Shown: positions 16,391 through 25,212 of the stretch, piece by piece
Layout: every line of letters begins with the position of its first letter
How positions within the stretch are numbered: position 1 is the first letter of the stretch
Assembly: GCF_014899185.1 (NCBI RefSeq)
Contig: NZ_CP045201.1
Location: 480,501-544,500, forward strand
Source of the DNA: Pseudooceanicola spongiae
GTDB lineage: Bacteria; Pseudomonadota; Alphaproteobacteria; Rhodobacterales; Rhodobacteraceae
Direction: 5' to 3'
Length of the DNA: 64,000 nucleotides
The notes under the pieces: generated by a model
Databases searched by the model: none
What the model was told of the DNA's origin: nothing
What the model saw: only the letters and a program-made list of their open reading frames with translations
Made by a program: the position numbers and the translations under genes

Positions 16391-17371
16391 TTAGCCGACG
16401 GCAAGCGGCGCGTTGGCGTGGATGCAGGCCACCCGTCGGCGGGCGTTCGGCACATGCACCGGCGGCAGGGCGGCGCGGCAGCGGTCCTCGGCCAGCGGGC
16501 AGCGCGGCGCGAAGGAGCAGGCATCTGGGCGGGTCTCCAGCGCGGGCGGGGCGCCGGGGATCGCGTTTAGCCGCGCACCGCGGGCCGCGTCGTGCAGGTT
16601 CGCCGCCAGCAGGCCCCGGGTGTAGGGGTGACGCGGGTCCTTGATGATCTCGCGGGTGGTGCCTTCCTCGACGATCTGACCGGCATACATGACGGCGATG
16701 CGTTCTGAGACTTCGACCGCGACGCCGATGTCATGGGTGACGAAGATCACGCCCATGCCGAATTCCTTCTGCAGGTCGCGCAGCAGCAGCAGGATCTGGA
16801 TCTGCACGGTGGCATCCAGCGCCGTCGTCGGCTCATCCGCCAACAGCAGGCGCGGACGGCAGGCCAGCGCGAGGGCGATCATCACCCGTTGCAACATGCC
16901 GCCCGAGAGTTCGTGCGGATAGTTCTTCAGGCGGCGTTCCGGCGAGGGGATGCGCACCCGGCGCAGCATGTCGAGGGCGGTCGATATGGCCTCGACCTTG
17001 CTGATGCGCTTGTGGCGCATGACCGCCTCGGCGATCTGGTCACCGACGGTATAGACCGGGTCGAGCGCCAGCCCCGGTTCCTGAAACACCATCGAGACCT
17101 CCTCGCCGCGATAGGCCTGCAGCTTGCGCCCCGAGAGGGTGAGGACATCGGTACCGTTGACCTCGATCGCGCCGTCGATCTGGGTGCGTTTGGGGGGCAG
17201 CAGGCGCAGCAGGGTCTTCAGCGTCACCGATTTGCCCGACCCGCTTTCGCCCAGCAGGGCAAGGGTTTCGCCCTGTTGCAGGGTCAGGGTCAGGTCGTTG
17301 ATGGCATGCACCGTGCGCGCGCCGGTAAAGCGGACGCTGAGGTTGCGGATGTCGACGAGGTTGGTGGTCAC
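16391..17371 (-). CDS. Peptide-type ABC transporter ATP-binding protein (DppD/OppD)
   Basis: A 326-residue ATPase. Walker A GESGSGKS, signature LSGGMLQRVMIALAL, and Walker B LLLADEPTTALD are all present. The C-terminal oligopeptide-ABC extension carries a Cys-rich motif (SFAPRCPLAEDRCRA), as in DppD/OppD, which can hold an iron-sulfur cluster. It pairs with the DppF-type ATPase upstream, which overlaps it by 4 bp, to power import by the two permeases. The frame is plain, without breaks. Confidence 0.9.
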   Translation of the reverse strand: MTTNLVDIRNLSVRFTGARTVHAINDLTLTLQQGETLALLGESGSGKSVTLKTLLRLLPPKRTQIDGAIEVNGTDVLTLSGRKLQAYRGEEVSMVFQEPGLALDPVYTVGDQIAEAVMRHKRISKVEAISTALDMLRRVRIPSPERRLKNYPHELSGGMLQRVMIALALACRPRLLLADEPTTALDATVQIQILLLLRDLQKEFGMGVIFVTHDIGVAVEVSERIAVMYAGQIVEEGTTREIIKDPRHPYTRGLLAANLHDAARGARLNAIPGAPPALETRPDACSFAPRCPLAEDRCRAALPPVHVPNARRRVACIHANAPLAVG

Positions 17372-18444
17372 GAGAGCACGTCCTTTCCGGCCAGTTTGTG
17401 TCCCGATCCGAGGTCATGCAGGTGACAGGCCGCCATGTGCTGGCCCCCCGCCGTCAGGGGGCGCAGGGCGGGCACCTTGGTCTTGCAGACCGAATCGACA
17501 AAGCGACAGCGGGTGTGAAAGCGGCAGCCCGGCGGCGGGTTGATCGGGTTCGGTGGATCGCCGGCAAGGGGCGGCTCTTTGGTACGGTTGTCGGGGTCCA
17601 TCGAGGGCATCGCTGAAAACAGCGACTTGGTGTAGGGGTGCGCCTGCGATGACCAGATGTCATCGACGGGCGCGATCTCGACCACCTCGCCGAGGTACAT
17701 CACGAGGATGCGGTCCGAGATGTAGCGCACGACGTTCAGATCGTGGCTGATGAAAATATAGGTCAGGCCGAATTCGCGGCGCAGATCGGCGAGCAGGTTC
17801 AGCACCTGCGCCTCGACCGATTTGTCGAGGGCCGAGACGGCTTCGTCCAGCACCACGAGGCGCGGCGACATGGCCAGAGCGCGGGCGATGTTGATGCGCT
17901 GACGCTGGCCGCCCGAGACTTCGTGTGGATAGCGTTGCGCGAAGCGGTCGGGGGCGAGGCCGACGCGGTCCATCAGCTTGCGCGCCCGGCCCACGGGGTC
18001 GGAGAGGCCCTGGATGCGCGCGCCGAAGGCAATCGAATCCTCGATCGTCAGGCGCGGGTTGAGCGAGGCATAGCTGTCCTGAAACACCATCTGCACACCG
18101 CGCCGCAGATCGCGCAGGGACAAGGCTCCGCCCAGATCCTGCCCGTCATAGATGATCTCTCCGCTGTCTTTTTCCAGTAGGCCGATCAGCAGCCGGGCGG
18201 TGGTGGACTTGCCGCAGCCGGACTCGCCGACGATGCCGAGGGTCTCGCCCTTGCGGACCTCGAACGACACGCCGTCGACGGCCTGCACCACGGCCTTCTT
18301 GCCGCCGAGGATGCCGCCGCGCACGGGGAAATACTTCTGCAGGTCGCGCACGATCAGCAGCGGCTGGGCCGGGCCGCCCTTGTCGGGGGCGCTGTCGGCA
18401 AGGGGGGTGGGCAAGGGGGGCGTCTGGGGTTCAGTCACGGACAT
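17368..18444 (-). CDS. Peptide-type ABC transporter ATP-binding protein (DppF/OppF)
   Basis: A 358-residue ATPase, second of the pair. Walker A GESGCGKS, signature VSGGQRQRINIARAL, Walker B LVVLDEAVSALD, and the H-loop ISHDLNVVRYISDRI are present. The C-terminal oligo_HPY-type tail includes GCRFHTRCRFVDSVCKT. It overlaps the upstream permease gene by 14 bp and the downstream ATPase by 4 bp, so the four genes form one tight operon. Confidence 0.9.
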   Translation of the reverse strand: MSVTEPQTPPLPTPLADSAPDKGGPAQPLLIVRDLQKYFPVRGGILGGKKAVVQAVDGVSFEVRKGETLGIVGESGCGKSTTARLLIGLLEKDSGEIIYDGQDLGGALSLRDLRRGVQMVFQDSYASLNPRLTIEDSIAFGARIQGLSDPVGRARKLMDRVGLAPDRFAQRYPHEVSGGQRQRINIARALAMSPRLVVLDEAVSALDKSVEAQVLNLLADLRREFGLTYIFISHDLNVVRYISDRILVMYLGEVVEIAPVDDIWSSQAHPYTKSLFSAMPSMDPDNRTKEPPLAGDPPNPINPPPGCRFHTRCRFVDSVCKTKVPALRPLTAGGQHMAACHLHDLGSGHKLAGKDVLS

Positions 18445-19312
18445 TCATTGCACTCCTCACGCCATCGCTGAGCAGGTTGAGGCAGAGCGAGGTGATAAAG
18501 ATCATCAGCCCCGGCAGGGCCGACAGCCAGGGGTTCACATAGATCGCGGATCTCAGCGTGTTCAGCATCAGCCCCCATTCGGGCTCAGGTGGGCGCACGC
18601 CGATGCCGAGGAACGACAGGCCAGCGGCAAGGATCATGCAGACGGAGGTCAGCGAGGTGGCATAGACGAAGATCGGCGACAGCACATTGCCGATGACATG
18701 CACCCGGATCACCGTCAGCGCACTGGCCCCCGAGGCGCGGGCGGCGTCGATATAGTCAAGCGCGCGCACGCCGGAGGTGACGGCCTCGGCCACGCGGGTC
18801 AGGGGCGGGATGAAGACGATGGTCAGCGAGACGAGCGAGTTCACGATGCCCGCGCCAAGCGCGCCGGAGATGGCGATGGCCAGCAGGACCGAGGGGAAGG
18901 CGAAGAACACGTCGACCGTGCGCATGATCAGGGTGTTAACCCAGCCGCCCGCGTAGCCTGCAACGATGCCCAGCGTACCGCCAATGAAGAAGGCCAGCAC
19001 CACCGGCGTCAGGCCGATGAACAGCGTCAGCCGTCCCCCATAGATCAGCCGGGCCAGCATGTCGCGGCCCTGTTCGTCCGTGCCGAGGATATGGCCGGGG
19101 GTGCCGATGGGCTTCAGTCTGGCGATCATCGAGCCCTTGTAGGGGTCGCCGAGGCCGAGCCAGGGGGCAAAGATCGCCGACAGGATCAGCAGGGCAATGA
19201 CGCTCATGCAGATCAGCGTCAGCGGGTCGCGGATCAGCCGGGCGCCGACGCCGGACCAGTAGCCCTTGCCGGCTTCGGTGACGGGCATGTCGAGGGGGTC
19301 AATGGCGGTCAT
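18431..19312 (-). CDS. Peptide-type ABC transporter permease (DppC)
   Basis: A 293-residue inner-membrane permease with about six hydrophobic segments. The N-terminal OppC-type segment (RDPLTLICMSVIALLILSAI) is followed by LGTDEQGRDMLARLIYGGR, a hallmark of DppC/OppC. The EAA coupling loop reads IDAARASGASALTVIRVHV. It forms a heterodimer with the DppB-type permease whose gene ends 3 bp upstream. Confidence 0.9.
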   Translation of the reverse strand: MTAIDPLDMPVTEAGKGYWSGVGARLIRDPLTLICMSVIALLILSAIFAPWLGLGDPYKGSMIARLKPIGTPGHILGTDEQGRDMLARLIYGGRLTLFIGLTPVVLAFFIGGTLGIVAGYAGGWVNTLIMRTVDVFFAFPSVLLAIAISGALGAGIVNSLVSLTIVFIPPLTRVAEAVTSGVRALDYIDAARASGASALTVIRVHVIGNVLSPIFVYATSLTSVCMILAAGLSFLGIGVRPPEPEWGLMLNTLRSAIYVNPWLSALPGLMIFITSLCLNLLSDGVRSAMNVRD

Positions 19313-19315
19313 GGC

Positions 19316-20269
19316 TCAGCTCCTCTTGATGCGCGGGTCGATGGCGGCCTGGGCGACATCGACGATCAGGTTCATGGCGACAAAGAACAGCGCCAGCACC
19401 AGGATCGTGCCCTGCAACAGCGGCAGGTCGCGCTGGAAGATGGCGTTGGACAGCAGAAAGCCGGAGCCGGGCCAGTTGAACACCGTTTCGATCAGGATTG
19501 AGCCGCCGAGAAGGTAGCCGAGCTGCAGGCCCATCACCGACAGGGCGGTGGCGGCGGCGTTGCGCGCGACATGGCGCAGCACGTCGCCCCGGCTCATCCC
19601 CTTGGCATAGAGGGCGAGGACGAAGTCCTGCGTCAGCAGATCGCCCGCGAGTGCCCGCACGGTGCGCGCCACGATGCCGATGGGCACGACCGCCAGCGTC
19701 ACGGCGGGAAGGACGAGGTGGCGCATGTGCAGCCAGTCCCAGGACCAGTCCTGCGAGCCGCCGGGGCCAGCCCCCATCGAGGGCAACCAGCCGAGGTTGA
19801 CGGAAAAGATGATCACCAGAACGATGCCGAGCCAGTAATTCGGCACCGACACGCCCGCGATGGAGATCGCGGTGACGACGCGGTCGATCCAGGTGTCGCG
19901 GAAATACCCGGCCAGAAAGCCGAGGAAAATACCGATGGGAAAGGCGATGACGGCGGCGCTGAAGGCCAGCAGCAGCGAGTTGTTCACGGCACCAAAGACC
20001 TCGCCTGCGACGGGGCGGCCGGTGGCGATGCTCTTGCCCATGTCGCCATGGGCGAGGTTGCCGATCCAGATGGCGTATTGAATGGGGAGGGGTTTATCGA
20101 GGCCGTAGATGGCGCGCATGGCGGCCTGTTCATCGGCGGTGGCATCCACCGGCATGATCGCGGTCAACGGATCGCCGGGGGCGATCTGGACCAGCAGAAA
20201 ACAGATGACCGACACGCCGAAGGCGACCGGCAGCATCAGGATCACACGGCGCAGGAAATAGCTGAACAC
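19316..20269 (-). CDS. Peptide-type ABC transporter permease (DppB)
   Basis: A 317-residue inner-membrane permease. The N-terminus FLRRVILMLPVAFGVSVICF and the motif VQIAPGDPLTAIM are typical of DppB/OppB, as is GLDKPLPIQYAIWIGNLAHG. The EAA loop reads LYAKGMSRGDVLRHVARNA. It follows the binding-protein gene after a strong stem-loop. Confidence 0.9.
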   Translation of the reverse strand: MFSYFLRRVILMLPVAFGVSVICFLLVQIAPGDPLTAIMPVDATADEQAAMRAIYGLDKPLPIQYAIWIGNLAHGDMGKSIATGRPVAGEVFGAVNNSLLLAFSAAVIAFPIGIFLGFLAGYFRDTWIDRVVTAISIAGVSVPNYWLGIVLVIIFSVNLGWLPSMGAGPGGSQDWSWDWLHMRHLVLPAVTLAVVPIGIVARTVRALAGDLLTQDFVLALYAKGMSRGDVLRHVARNAAATALSVMGLQLGYLLGGSILIETVFNWPGSGFLLSNAIFQRDLPLLQGTILVLALFFVAMNLIVDVAQAAIDPRIKRS

Positions 20270-20299
20270 ATGCAGCTCCTCAACAAAGCGGGGAAAAAG

Positions 20300-20327
20300 C
20301 CCCCCTGCCGGTGGTCCGGCAGGGGGG
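20300..20327 (-). terminator. Intra-operon stem-loop after the binding-protein gene
   Basis: Arms CCCCCCTGCCGG and CCGGCAGGGGGG, read on the minus strand, followed by CTTTTTCC. It lies between the binding-protein stop codon and the dppB start. It can work as a partial terminator and 3' stabiliser, keeping binding protein more abundant than the membrane parts. Confidence 0.65.
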
Positions 20328-20337
20328 AGAGGTCAGA

Positions 20338-21936
20338 TCATTCCATCGTGATGGAGGAGAAGTTCTGATACCAGTTCTGGGCCTGCACGAAGCCTTTGAC
20401 CTTGGGCGACAGGGCGCGCGGTGCGACGTCGTGGGTGACCATCAGGAACAGCGCGTCGTTGACGAACTTTTCGTGGGTTTCGCGCATCACGGCGTCCTGC
20501 GCCTCGGGGTCGAAGGTGGTCTTGATCTTGTCGAACAGGGCCTGCATCTCGGGGTCGCAGTAATGGCCCCAGTTGGTGCCGTTCGGCGCGATCAGATCGC
20601 AGGACAGGTGACGGATCAGACCGGTGAAGGGGTCTTGGATGAAGTAGGTGAAGTTGATCGACTCGGCCCCCTCGACCGCCGGATCGGCAGCGCCGGCGCG
20701 CCAGAGGTTGATCATCTGGTTCCACTCGACAACCATGAACTCGACCTCGATGCCGACTTCGGCGAGGCTCTGCTGGATGTATTCGTTCATCGGCAGCGGC
20801 AGCATCTGACCCGAACCGGAGGGCGAGATCAGCGCCTTGACCTTGAGCGGGTTGTCGACGCTGTAGCCTGCTTCGGCCAGCAGCTTCTTGGCTTCTTCGG
20901 GGTCATAGCGCACGTCGAAGGTGGGTTTGCCGAACCACTGCGAGGACGGCGGCAGGAAGCCCTTGGCGGGCACCATCAGGCCGCCCAGAAGCGCGCTCAT
21001 CCCGTCGCGGTCGATGGCGAGGTTGGCGGCCTTGCGCACGCGGATGTCGTTCCAGGGCGACCCTTCCAGACGCGACAGGTGCCAGGTCCAGTTGTGCGGA
21101 TAGGCGTTGGAGGAGATGACAAAGCCATTGCCGGTCATCGCGGGGATGGTGTCGGGCGCGGGCGCTTCGATCCAGTCGACCTGACCGGACAGCAGGGCGG
21201 CGGCGCGGGCGTTGGGTTCGGGCAGCGGGATCAGCACCATCTTGTCGAGCTGCGGCACGCGGGTTTCGTCCCAGTAAGCCTCGTTCGGGGTCAGCTCAGC
21301 GCGTTCGCGCGGCACGAAGGTGTCGAGCTTCCACGGGCCGGTGCCGGAGGGCGACATGGCGACCTTTTCCCAGCTCTTGTCGTTGGCTTCCCAGTTCGCC
21401 TTGGAGGACATCAGGATCCAGGCCAGCTGATAGGGCAGGGTGGCGTCGGGCTCCTTGGTGATGATTTCCAGCGTGTGGTCATCAATGGCGCTGTAGCTGG
21501 CGACCGCGGGAATACGCGATTTGCCCTGAGCGGACTGGCGCGAGTCGTATTGCTCGGAGGTATCATCCAGCAGCTTGTCGAGGTTCCAGACCACATCGGC
21601 GGCAGTGAAGGGGCTGCCATCGTGGAAGGTGACGCCGTCGCGCAGCTTGAACGTCCACTTGGTCTTGTCGTCGGCGTCAACGGCCCATTCGGTGGCAAGG
21701 CCCGGGATCAGCACCGAGGGTTTGTCGGCGCTGGTCAGATCCCATTCGATCAGCGAGTCATAGACGGTATAGCCCATGAAGCGCATACCTTCGCCGCCCT
21801 GATCGGTCTGGCCGGTGGTCAGGGGGATGTCGGACGCGGTCATGCCGATGCGCAATGTGCCCTGCGCGACGGCCCCCGTGGCGCAGAGAGAGGCCGCAAC
21901 AACAAGCGCCGCGAAGCCTTTCGTCAGATGTTTCAT
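20338..21936 (-). CDS. Peptide-type ABC transporter substrate-binding protein (family 5)
   Basis: A 532-residue periplasmic binding protein of the DppA/OppA family. The signal peptide is KHLTKGFAALVVAASLCATG, then AVAQ. Family motifs include FKLRDGVTFHDGSPFTAADV, SKANWEANDKSWEKVAMSPS, and VRKAANLAIDRDGM. A start 12 bp upstream is possible, but GGAG seven bases before MKHLTKG favours this one. The family also binds opines, glycosides and other solutes, so the cargo is unknown; the amidase, racemase-like and hydratase genes suggest an amide-containing nutrient. Confidence 0.9.
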   Translation of the reverse strand: MKHLTKGFAALVVAASLCATGAVAQGTLRIGMTASDIPLTTGQTDQGGEGMRFMGYTVYDSLIEWDLTSADKPSVLIPGLATEWAVDADDKTKWTFKLRDGVTFHDGSPFTAADVVWNLDKLLDDTSEQYDSRQSAQGKSRIPAVASYSAIDDHTLEIITKEPDATLPYQLAWILMSSKANWEANDKSWEKVAMSPSGTGPWKLDTFVPRERAELTPNEAYWDETRVPQLDKMVLIPLPEPNARAAALLSGQVDWIEAPAPDTIPAMTGNGFVISSNAYPHNWTWHLSRLEGSPWNDIRVRKAANLAIDRDGMSALLGGLMVPAKGFLPPSSQWFGKPTFDVRYDPEEAKKLLAEAGYSVDNPLKVKALISPSGSGQMLPLPMNEYIQQSLAEVGIEVEFMVVEWNQMINLWRAGAADPAVEGAESINFTYFIQDPFTGLIRHLSCDLIAPNGTNWGHYCDPEMQALFDKIKTTFDPEAQDAVMRETHEKFVNDALFLMVTHDVAPRALSPKVKGFVQAQNWYQNFSSITME

Positions 21937-22284
21937 TTTAAACTCCATGTCGTCTCGGGGCAGTTATGTCGCGCCCCTTGCGCCGGAGCTTGCGCGAGGC
22001 AGAAATCGCATTCCTGCCCGAAACGGGCGCAGCTGCGGCTGAGCGACGGGAATGCGGGCGTTGCGATTATTTTGCAGGCAATTCGGCGGCGTATGGTTGC
22101 TATTTAGGCAGTTTTACCACCTTTGCAGCCCGCTTTTGCCCGGATCAGCGATCCGCAGGCCCTTGCAGCTGCTGCGGGGCGGTGTGCCTCTTGCGTGGAT
22201 CGGGTGGCCGCAACGGCGACGGGCCGCTCTTTTGGAGCGGCCCGTGCGTGGCAGATCAGCGGGGTGGGCAGGCCTGTCGGAGGC
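21937..22284. other. Intergenic region after metQ, with hairpin; promoter region of the peptide-type operon
   Basis: 348 bp. Near the metQ end a stem-loop at 22221-22244 (GGGCCGCTC.../...GAGCGGCCC) probably marks the end of the metNIQ message, although no T-run follows on that strand. The rest should hold the promoter of the peptide-type ABC operon; no clear -35/-10 pair stands out. Confidence 0.4.
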
Positions 22285-23061
22285 TTACCAGGAGGTGATG
22301 ACCGCGCCGTCGTAGGACTGCTCGATGAAGGTTTTGACCGCATCGGAGTGATAGGCGTCGACCAGAGTCTTGACCCAGGGCAGATCCTCGTCGCCTTTAC
22401 GCACGACGATGATGTTCACATAGGGGCTGTCGGGCTTTTCGATGGCGATCGAATCGTCCTTGGGGCTGAGGCCGGCCGAGGTGGCGTAGTTGGTGTTGAT
22501 GATCGCGATATCGACATCGGCCAGGGTGCGGGGCAGTTGCGCTGCGTCCAGCTCAAGGAACTTCAGGCCCTTGGGGTTGTCCTGAATGTCGAGCGGGCTT
22601 GGCACCAGGCCGGAGCCTTCGGTCAGCGTGATGATCCCGAGATCCTGCAGCAGCAGCAGCGCGCGGCCACCGTTGGTGGGATCGTTCGGGATGGCAACCT
22701 TGGCGTCGTCGGCCAGATCGGCGATGTCCTTGATCTTGTCGGAATAGATGCCCATCGGCGTGGTGATCGTGGTGCCGACGACGCTCAGTTCAAAGCCCCG
22801 GTCCTTCATCTGGTTGTCCAGATAGGGTTCGTGCTGGAACGAGTTCGCCTGAATGTCGCCATCGACGAGGGCCGTGTTGGGGATCACGTAGTCGGAGAAT
22901 TCCACGACATCGATGTCCAGACCCATGGGCGCGGCAACCTTGGCCACTTCTTCCATGATCTGGGCATGCGGGCCGGGGGTGACGCCGACCTTGATTTCCT
23001 CAGCCATGAGCGAGGTGGCGGCCAGCGCAAGAACGGAGGTGAGAGTGGTGAGACGCAGCAT
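22285..23061 (-). CDS. metQ: Methionine ABC transporter substrate-binding protein
   Basis: A 258-residue NlpA/MetQ-family periplasmic protein. Signal peptide LRLTTLTSVLALAATSLMAE; the mature protein begins EIKVGVTPGPHAQIMEEVAK, the family's start. Further motifs are QANSFQHEPYLDNQ, and AIPNDPTNGGRALLLLQDLG. No lipobox cysteine is present, so it should be free in the periplasm rather than a lipoprotein. The frame stays open 99 bp upstream, but the signal peptide start at 23061 is preferred. It is last in metN-metI-metQ. Confidence 0.92.
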   Translation of the reverse strand: MLRLTTLTSVLALAATSLMAEEIKVGVTPGPHAQIMEEVAKVAAPMGLDIDVVEFSDYVIPNTALVDGDIQANSFQHEPYLDNQMKDRGFELSVVGTTITTPMGIYSDKIKDIADLADDAKVAIPNDPTNGGRALLLLQDLGIITLTEGSGLVPSPLDIQDNPKGLKFLELDAAQLPRTLADVDIAIINTNYATSAGLSPKDDSIAIEKPDSPYVNIIVVRKGDEDLPWVKTLVDAYHSDAVKTFIEQSYDGAVITSW

Positions 23062-23108
23062 AGGGATACTCCTGATAATCGGTAGGGAAAGGGGTATGCG
23101 GGAGGGGC

Positions 23109-23783
23109 TTATTGCCCACGGCCCTTGGGGGCGCGTTTGTCGACCCGGGCGGCAAACCATTCGCCGATGGTCTGCACGAGCTGAACGAGAACGATGAGGA
23201 TGACGACCACGATGGCCATGACCTCGGGCATGAAGCGCTGATAGCCGTAGCGAATGCCCAGATCGCCGAGGCCTTCGCCGCCCACGGCCCCGACCATGGC
23301 AGAGTAGCCGATCAGGCTGACCACGGCCAGCGTCAGGCCGAGGGTGATCGAGGGCAGGGCCTCGGGGATCAGCACCTTGCGGATGATCTGCAGGGGCGTG
23401 GCACCCATTGCGCGTGCGGCTTCGATCAGGCCGCTGTCGACCTCGCGGATGGCGTTTTCGATCAGGCGCGCGATGAAGGGGACGGCGGCGATGGTCAGCG
23501 GCACGATGGCCGCAGTGGTGCCGATCGAGGTGCCCGCAACCATGCGGGTGAAGGGGATGATCGCCACCACAAGGATGATGAACGGCACCGAGCGCGCGGC
23601 ATTGACCACCAGCCCCAGCACCTTGTTGATCAGGGGGCGCGACAGCAGCTCTCCCCTCTGGGAGGTGGCCAGGAAGACGCCGAGCGGCAGGCCGAAGACC
23701 GTGCCCAGTGCAGCGGAAACGGCGACCATATAGAGCGTTTGCCAGGTCGCATCGATGAGCAGGTTGATCAGGTTAGCCGACAT
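23109..23783 (-). CDS. metI: Methionine ABC transporter permease
   Basis: A 224-residue inner-membrane permease with five hydrophobic segments. The start NLLIDATWQTLYMVAVSAAL and the EAA loop IEAARAMGATPLQIIRKVLI are typical of MetI. The GGEGLGDLGIRYGYQRF motif near the C-terminus is also a MetI hallmark. It overlaps metN by 11 bp and precedes metQ, forming a complete D/L-methionine importer. Confidence 0.93.
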   Translation of the reverse strand: MSANLINLLIDATWQTLYMVAVSAALGTVFGLPLGVFLATSQRGELLSRPLINKVLGLVVNAARSVPFIILVVAIIPFTRMVAGTSIGTTAAIVPLTIAAVPFIARLIENAIREVDSGLIEAARAMGATPLQIIRKVLIPEALPSITLGLTLAVVSLIGYSAMVGAVGGEGLGDLGIRYGYQRFMPEVMAIVVVILIVLVQLVQTIGEWFAARVDKRAPKGRGQ

Positions 23784-24834
23784 AGCCGAGTCCTTGCGTC
23801 AGAAGTCCGTGGCGTTCGAGATAGGCGCGCGCTTCGGCGGCCCGGTCCGCATCGAGCGAGATCAGCAGATTGCCGAAGGGCTGGTCGCCGATTTCCTCGA
23901 TCGCGCCGGAGAGGATGTTGACCTGCAGCCCGAGATCGCGCGTCAGGAGCGCCAGCATCGGATCGGTCGCATGTTTGCCCGCGAAGGTGACATGGATGAC
24001 CTCGTCGCAGGGTCGGGCGGGGCGTGTGTCGCTGATCTTGCCCTTGATGAAGGCGGGCAGGGTGACGCCGGTCAGCCCGGACAGGAAGGACCGCGTGGTG
24101 GGGTGCTGGGGCGCGGTGAAGACGTCATAGGTCTTGCCGGCCTCCACGATCCGGCCGCCCTCGATCACGGCGACGTGGCTGGCGATATCGCGCACCACGG
24201 CCATTTCATGGGTGATCAGCAGGATCGTCAGGCCCAGCTCTCGGTTGATGTCCTTGAGCAACTCAAGCACGGTTTGCGTGGTCTCTGGGTCCAGCGCCGA
24301 GGTCGCCTCGTCCGAGAGCAGCACCTTGGGTTCGGTTGCCAGAGCCCGGGCGATGCCGACGCGCTGTTTCTGACCGCCAGAGAGTTCCGCCGGATAGCGA
24401 TCGGCCTGCGCGTCCAGACCGACGCGGTGGATCAGATCGGCGACACGGGCCTTGATGCGCGCGCCGGGCACACCGGCGACCTCAAGCGGCAGGGCGATAT
24501 TGCCCGCGACGGTGCGCGAGGCCAGCAGGTTGAAGTGCTGGAACACCATGCCGACGTCACGCCGGATGGCGCGCAGGGCGGTCCCCTGCGCGGCGCCGAC
24601 ATCCTGCCCGCCGACCAGAATCTTGCCCGAGGTGGGACGCTCCAGCCCGTTGACCATGCGCAGCATCGTTGATTTGCCCGCGCCGGAGCGGCCGATGATT
24701 CCGGTGATGGCGCCCGCGTCGACGGTCAGGGACACGTCGTCCACGGCAGAGACCATGCCGCCGCCGGGTTTCGCAAAGGCCTTTCCAACCGATTGAAAAA
24801 CGATGGAGGCTCCTTGGATTTTTCTGTCTGACAT
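23773..24834 (-). CDS. metN: Methionine ABC transporter ATP-binding protein
   Basis: A 353-residue ATPase. Walker A GRSGAGKS, signature LSGGQKQRVGIARAL, Walker B VLLSDEATSALDPETT and the H-loop LITHEMAVVRDIA are present. The C-terminal NIL domain (about 265-345; VIHVTFAGKHATDPMLALLT) binds methionine and inhibits transport when the cell is replete. The ATG at 24834 (MSDRKIQGAS) was chosen over an upstream in-frame start because family similarity begins there. Confidence 0.92.
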   Translation of the reverse strand: MSDRKIQGASIVFQSVGKAFAKPGGGMVSAVDDVSLTVDAGAITGIIGRSGAGKSTMLRMVNGLERPTSGKILVGGQDVGAAQGTALRAIRRDVGMVFQHFNLLASRTVAGNIALPLEVAGVPGARIKARVADLIHRVGLDAQADRYPAELSGGQKQRVGIARALATEPKVLLSDEATSALDPETTQTVLELLKDINRELGLTILLITHEMAVVRDIASHVAVIEGGRIVEAGKTYDVFTAPQHPTTRSFLSGLTGVTLPAFIKGKISDTRPARPCDEVIHVTFAGKHATDPMLALLTRDLGLQVNILSGAIEEIGDQPFGNLLISLDADRAAEARAYLERHGLLTQGLGYVG

Positions 24835-25212
24835 CAGGGTGCGATCCAACTGGTATGAGCTTTGTTTGGAGGTCGCTAAATAGAGTTCGGCGCATAAGTT
24901 CAAGACGCCATTCCCCCAAGGGGGCGGTGATGCCACGTCCGACGTTTGCGAAACAGGGCTAATTTGAGGGCGGCGTTGCGCAGGCGCGCAGGACGCCGGG
25001 CCGCTGTTTTGACGCAGCGCTCAGCGCCGGACAAACGTTCTTCTCATGCGGTTTGCGGGGCTCTGTGCTGTGCGACGATTCGGGGGGCTCAGATGTAGAT
25101 TGCGGACTTTTGGTGACGCTCACGCGGGCTTGTGCGCGCGGTGGCGGACTTCGCTGTCGGAGTGTGCTAGCGCAAGGCGGCAATACCCGTGCTCAATCCA
25201 GGACAGCCCTTC
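24835..25212. other. metN/purC divergent intergenic region
   Basis: 378 bp. On the metN side a CCCCC-AA-GGGGG hairpin (24913-24924) lies in the metN upstream region, and a weak TTGAAC...TTTAGC promoter pair can be drawn between it and metN. It does not match the SAM-II or SAM/SAH riboswitch sequences known to me. The purC side has no clear promoter by eye. No gene was found. Confidence 0.35.

Noticed and set aside
20311..22107. A 1.8-kb plus-strand open frame opposite the ABC binding protein
   Set aside because: Shadow of the minus-strand binding-protein gene; low-complexity translation.
24835..25000. SAM riboswitch in front of metN
   Set aside because: The only structure is a CCCCC-AA-GGGGG hairpin; it does not resemble the SAM-II or SAM/SAH sequences I know, and it may even lie upstream of the promoter.
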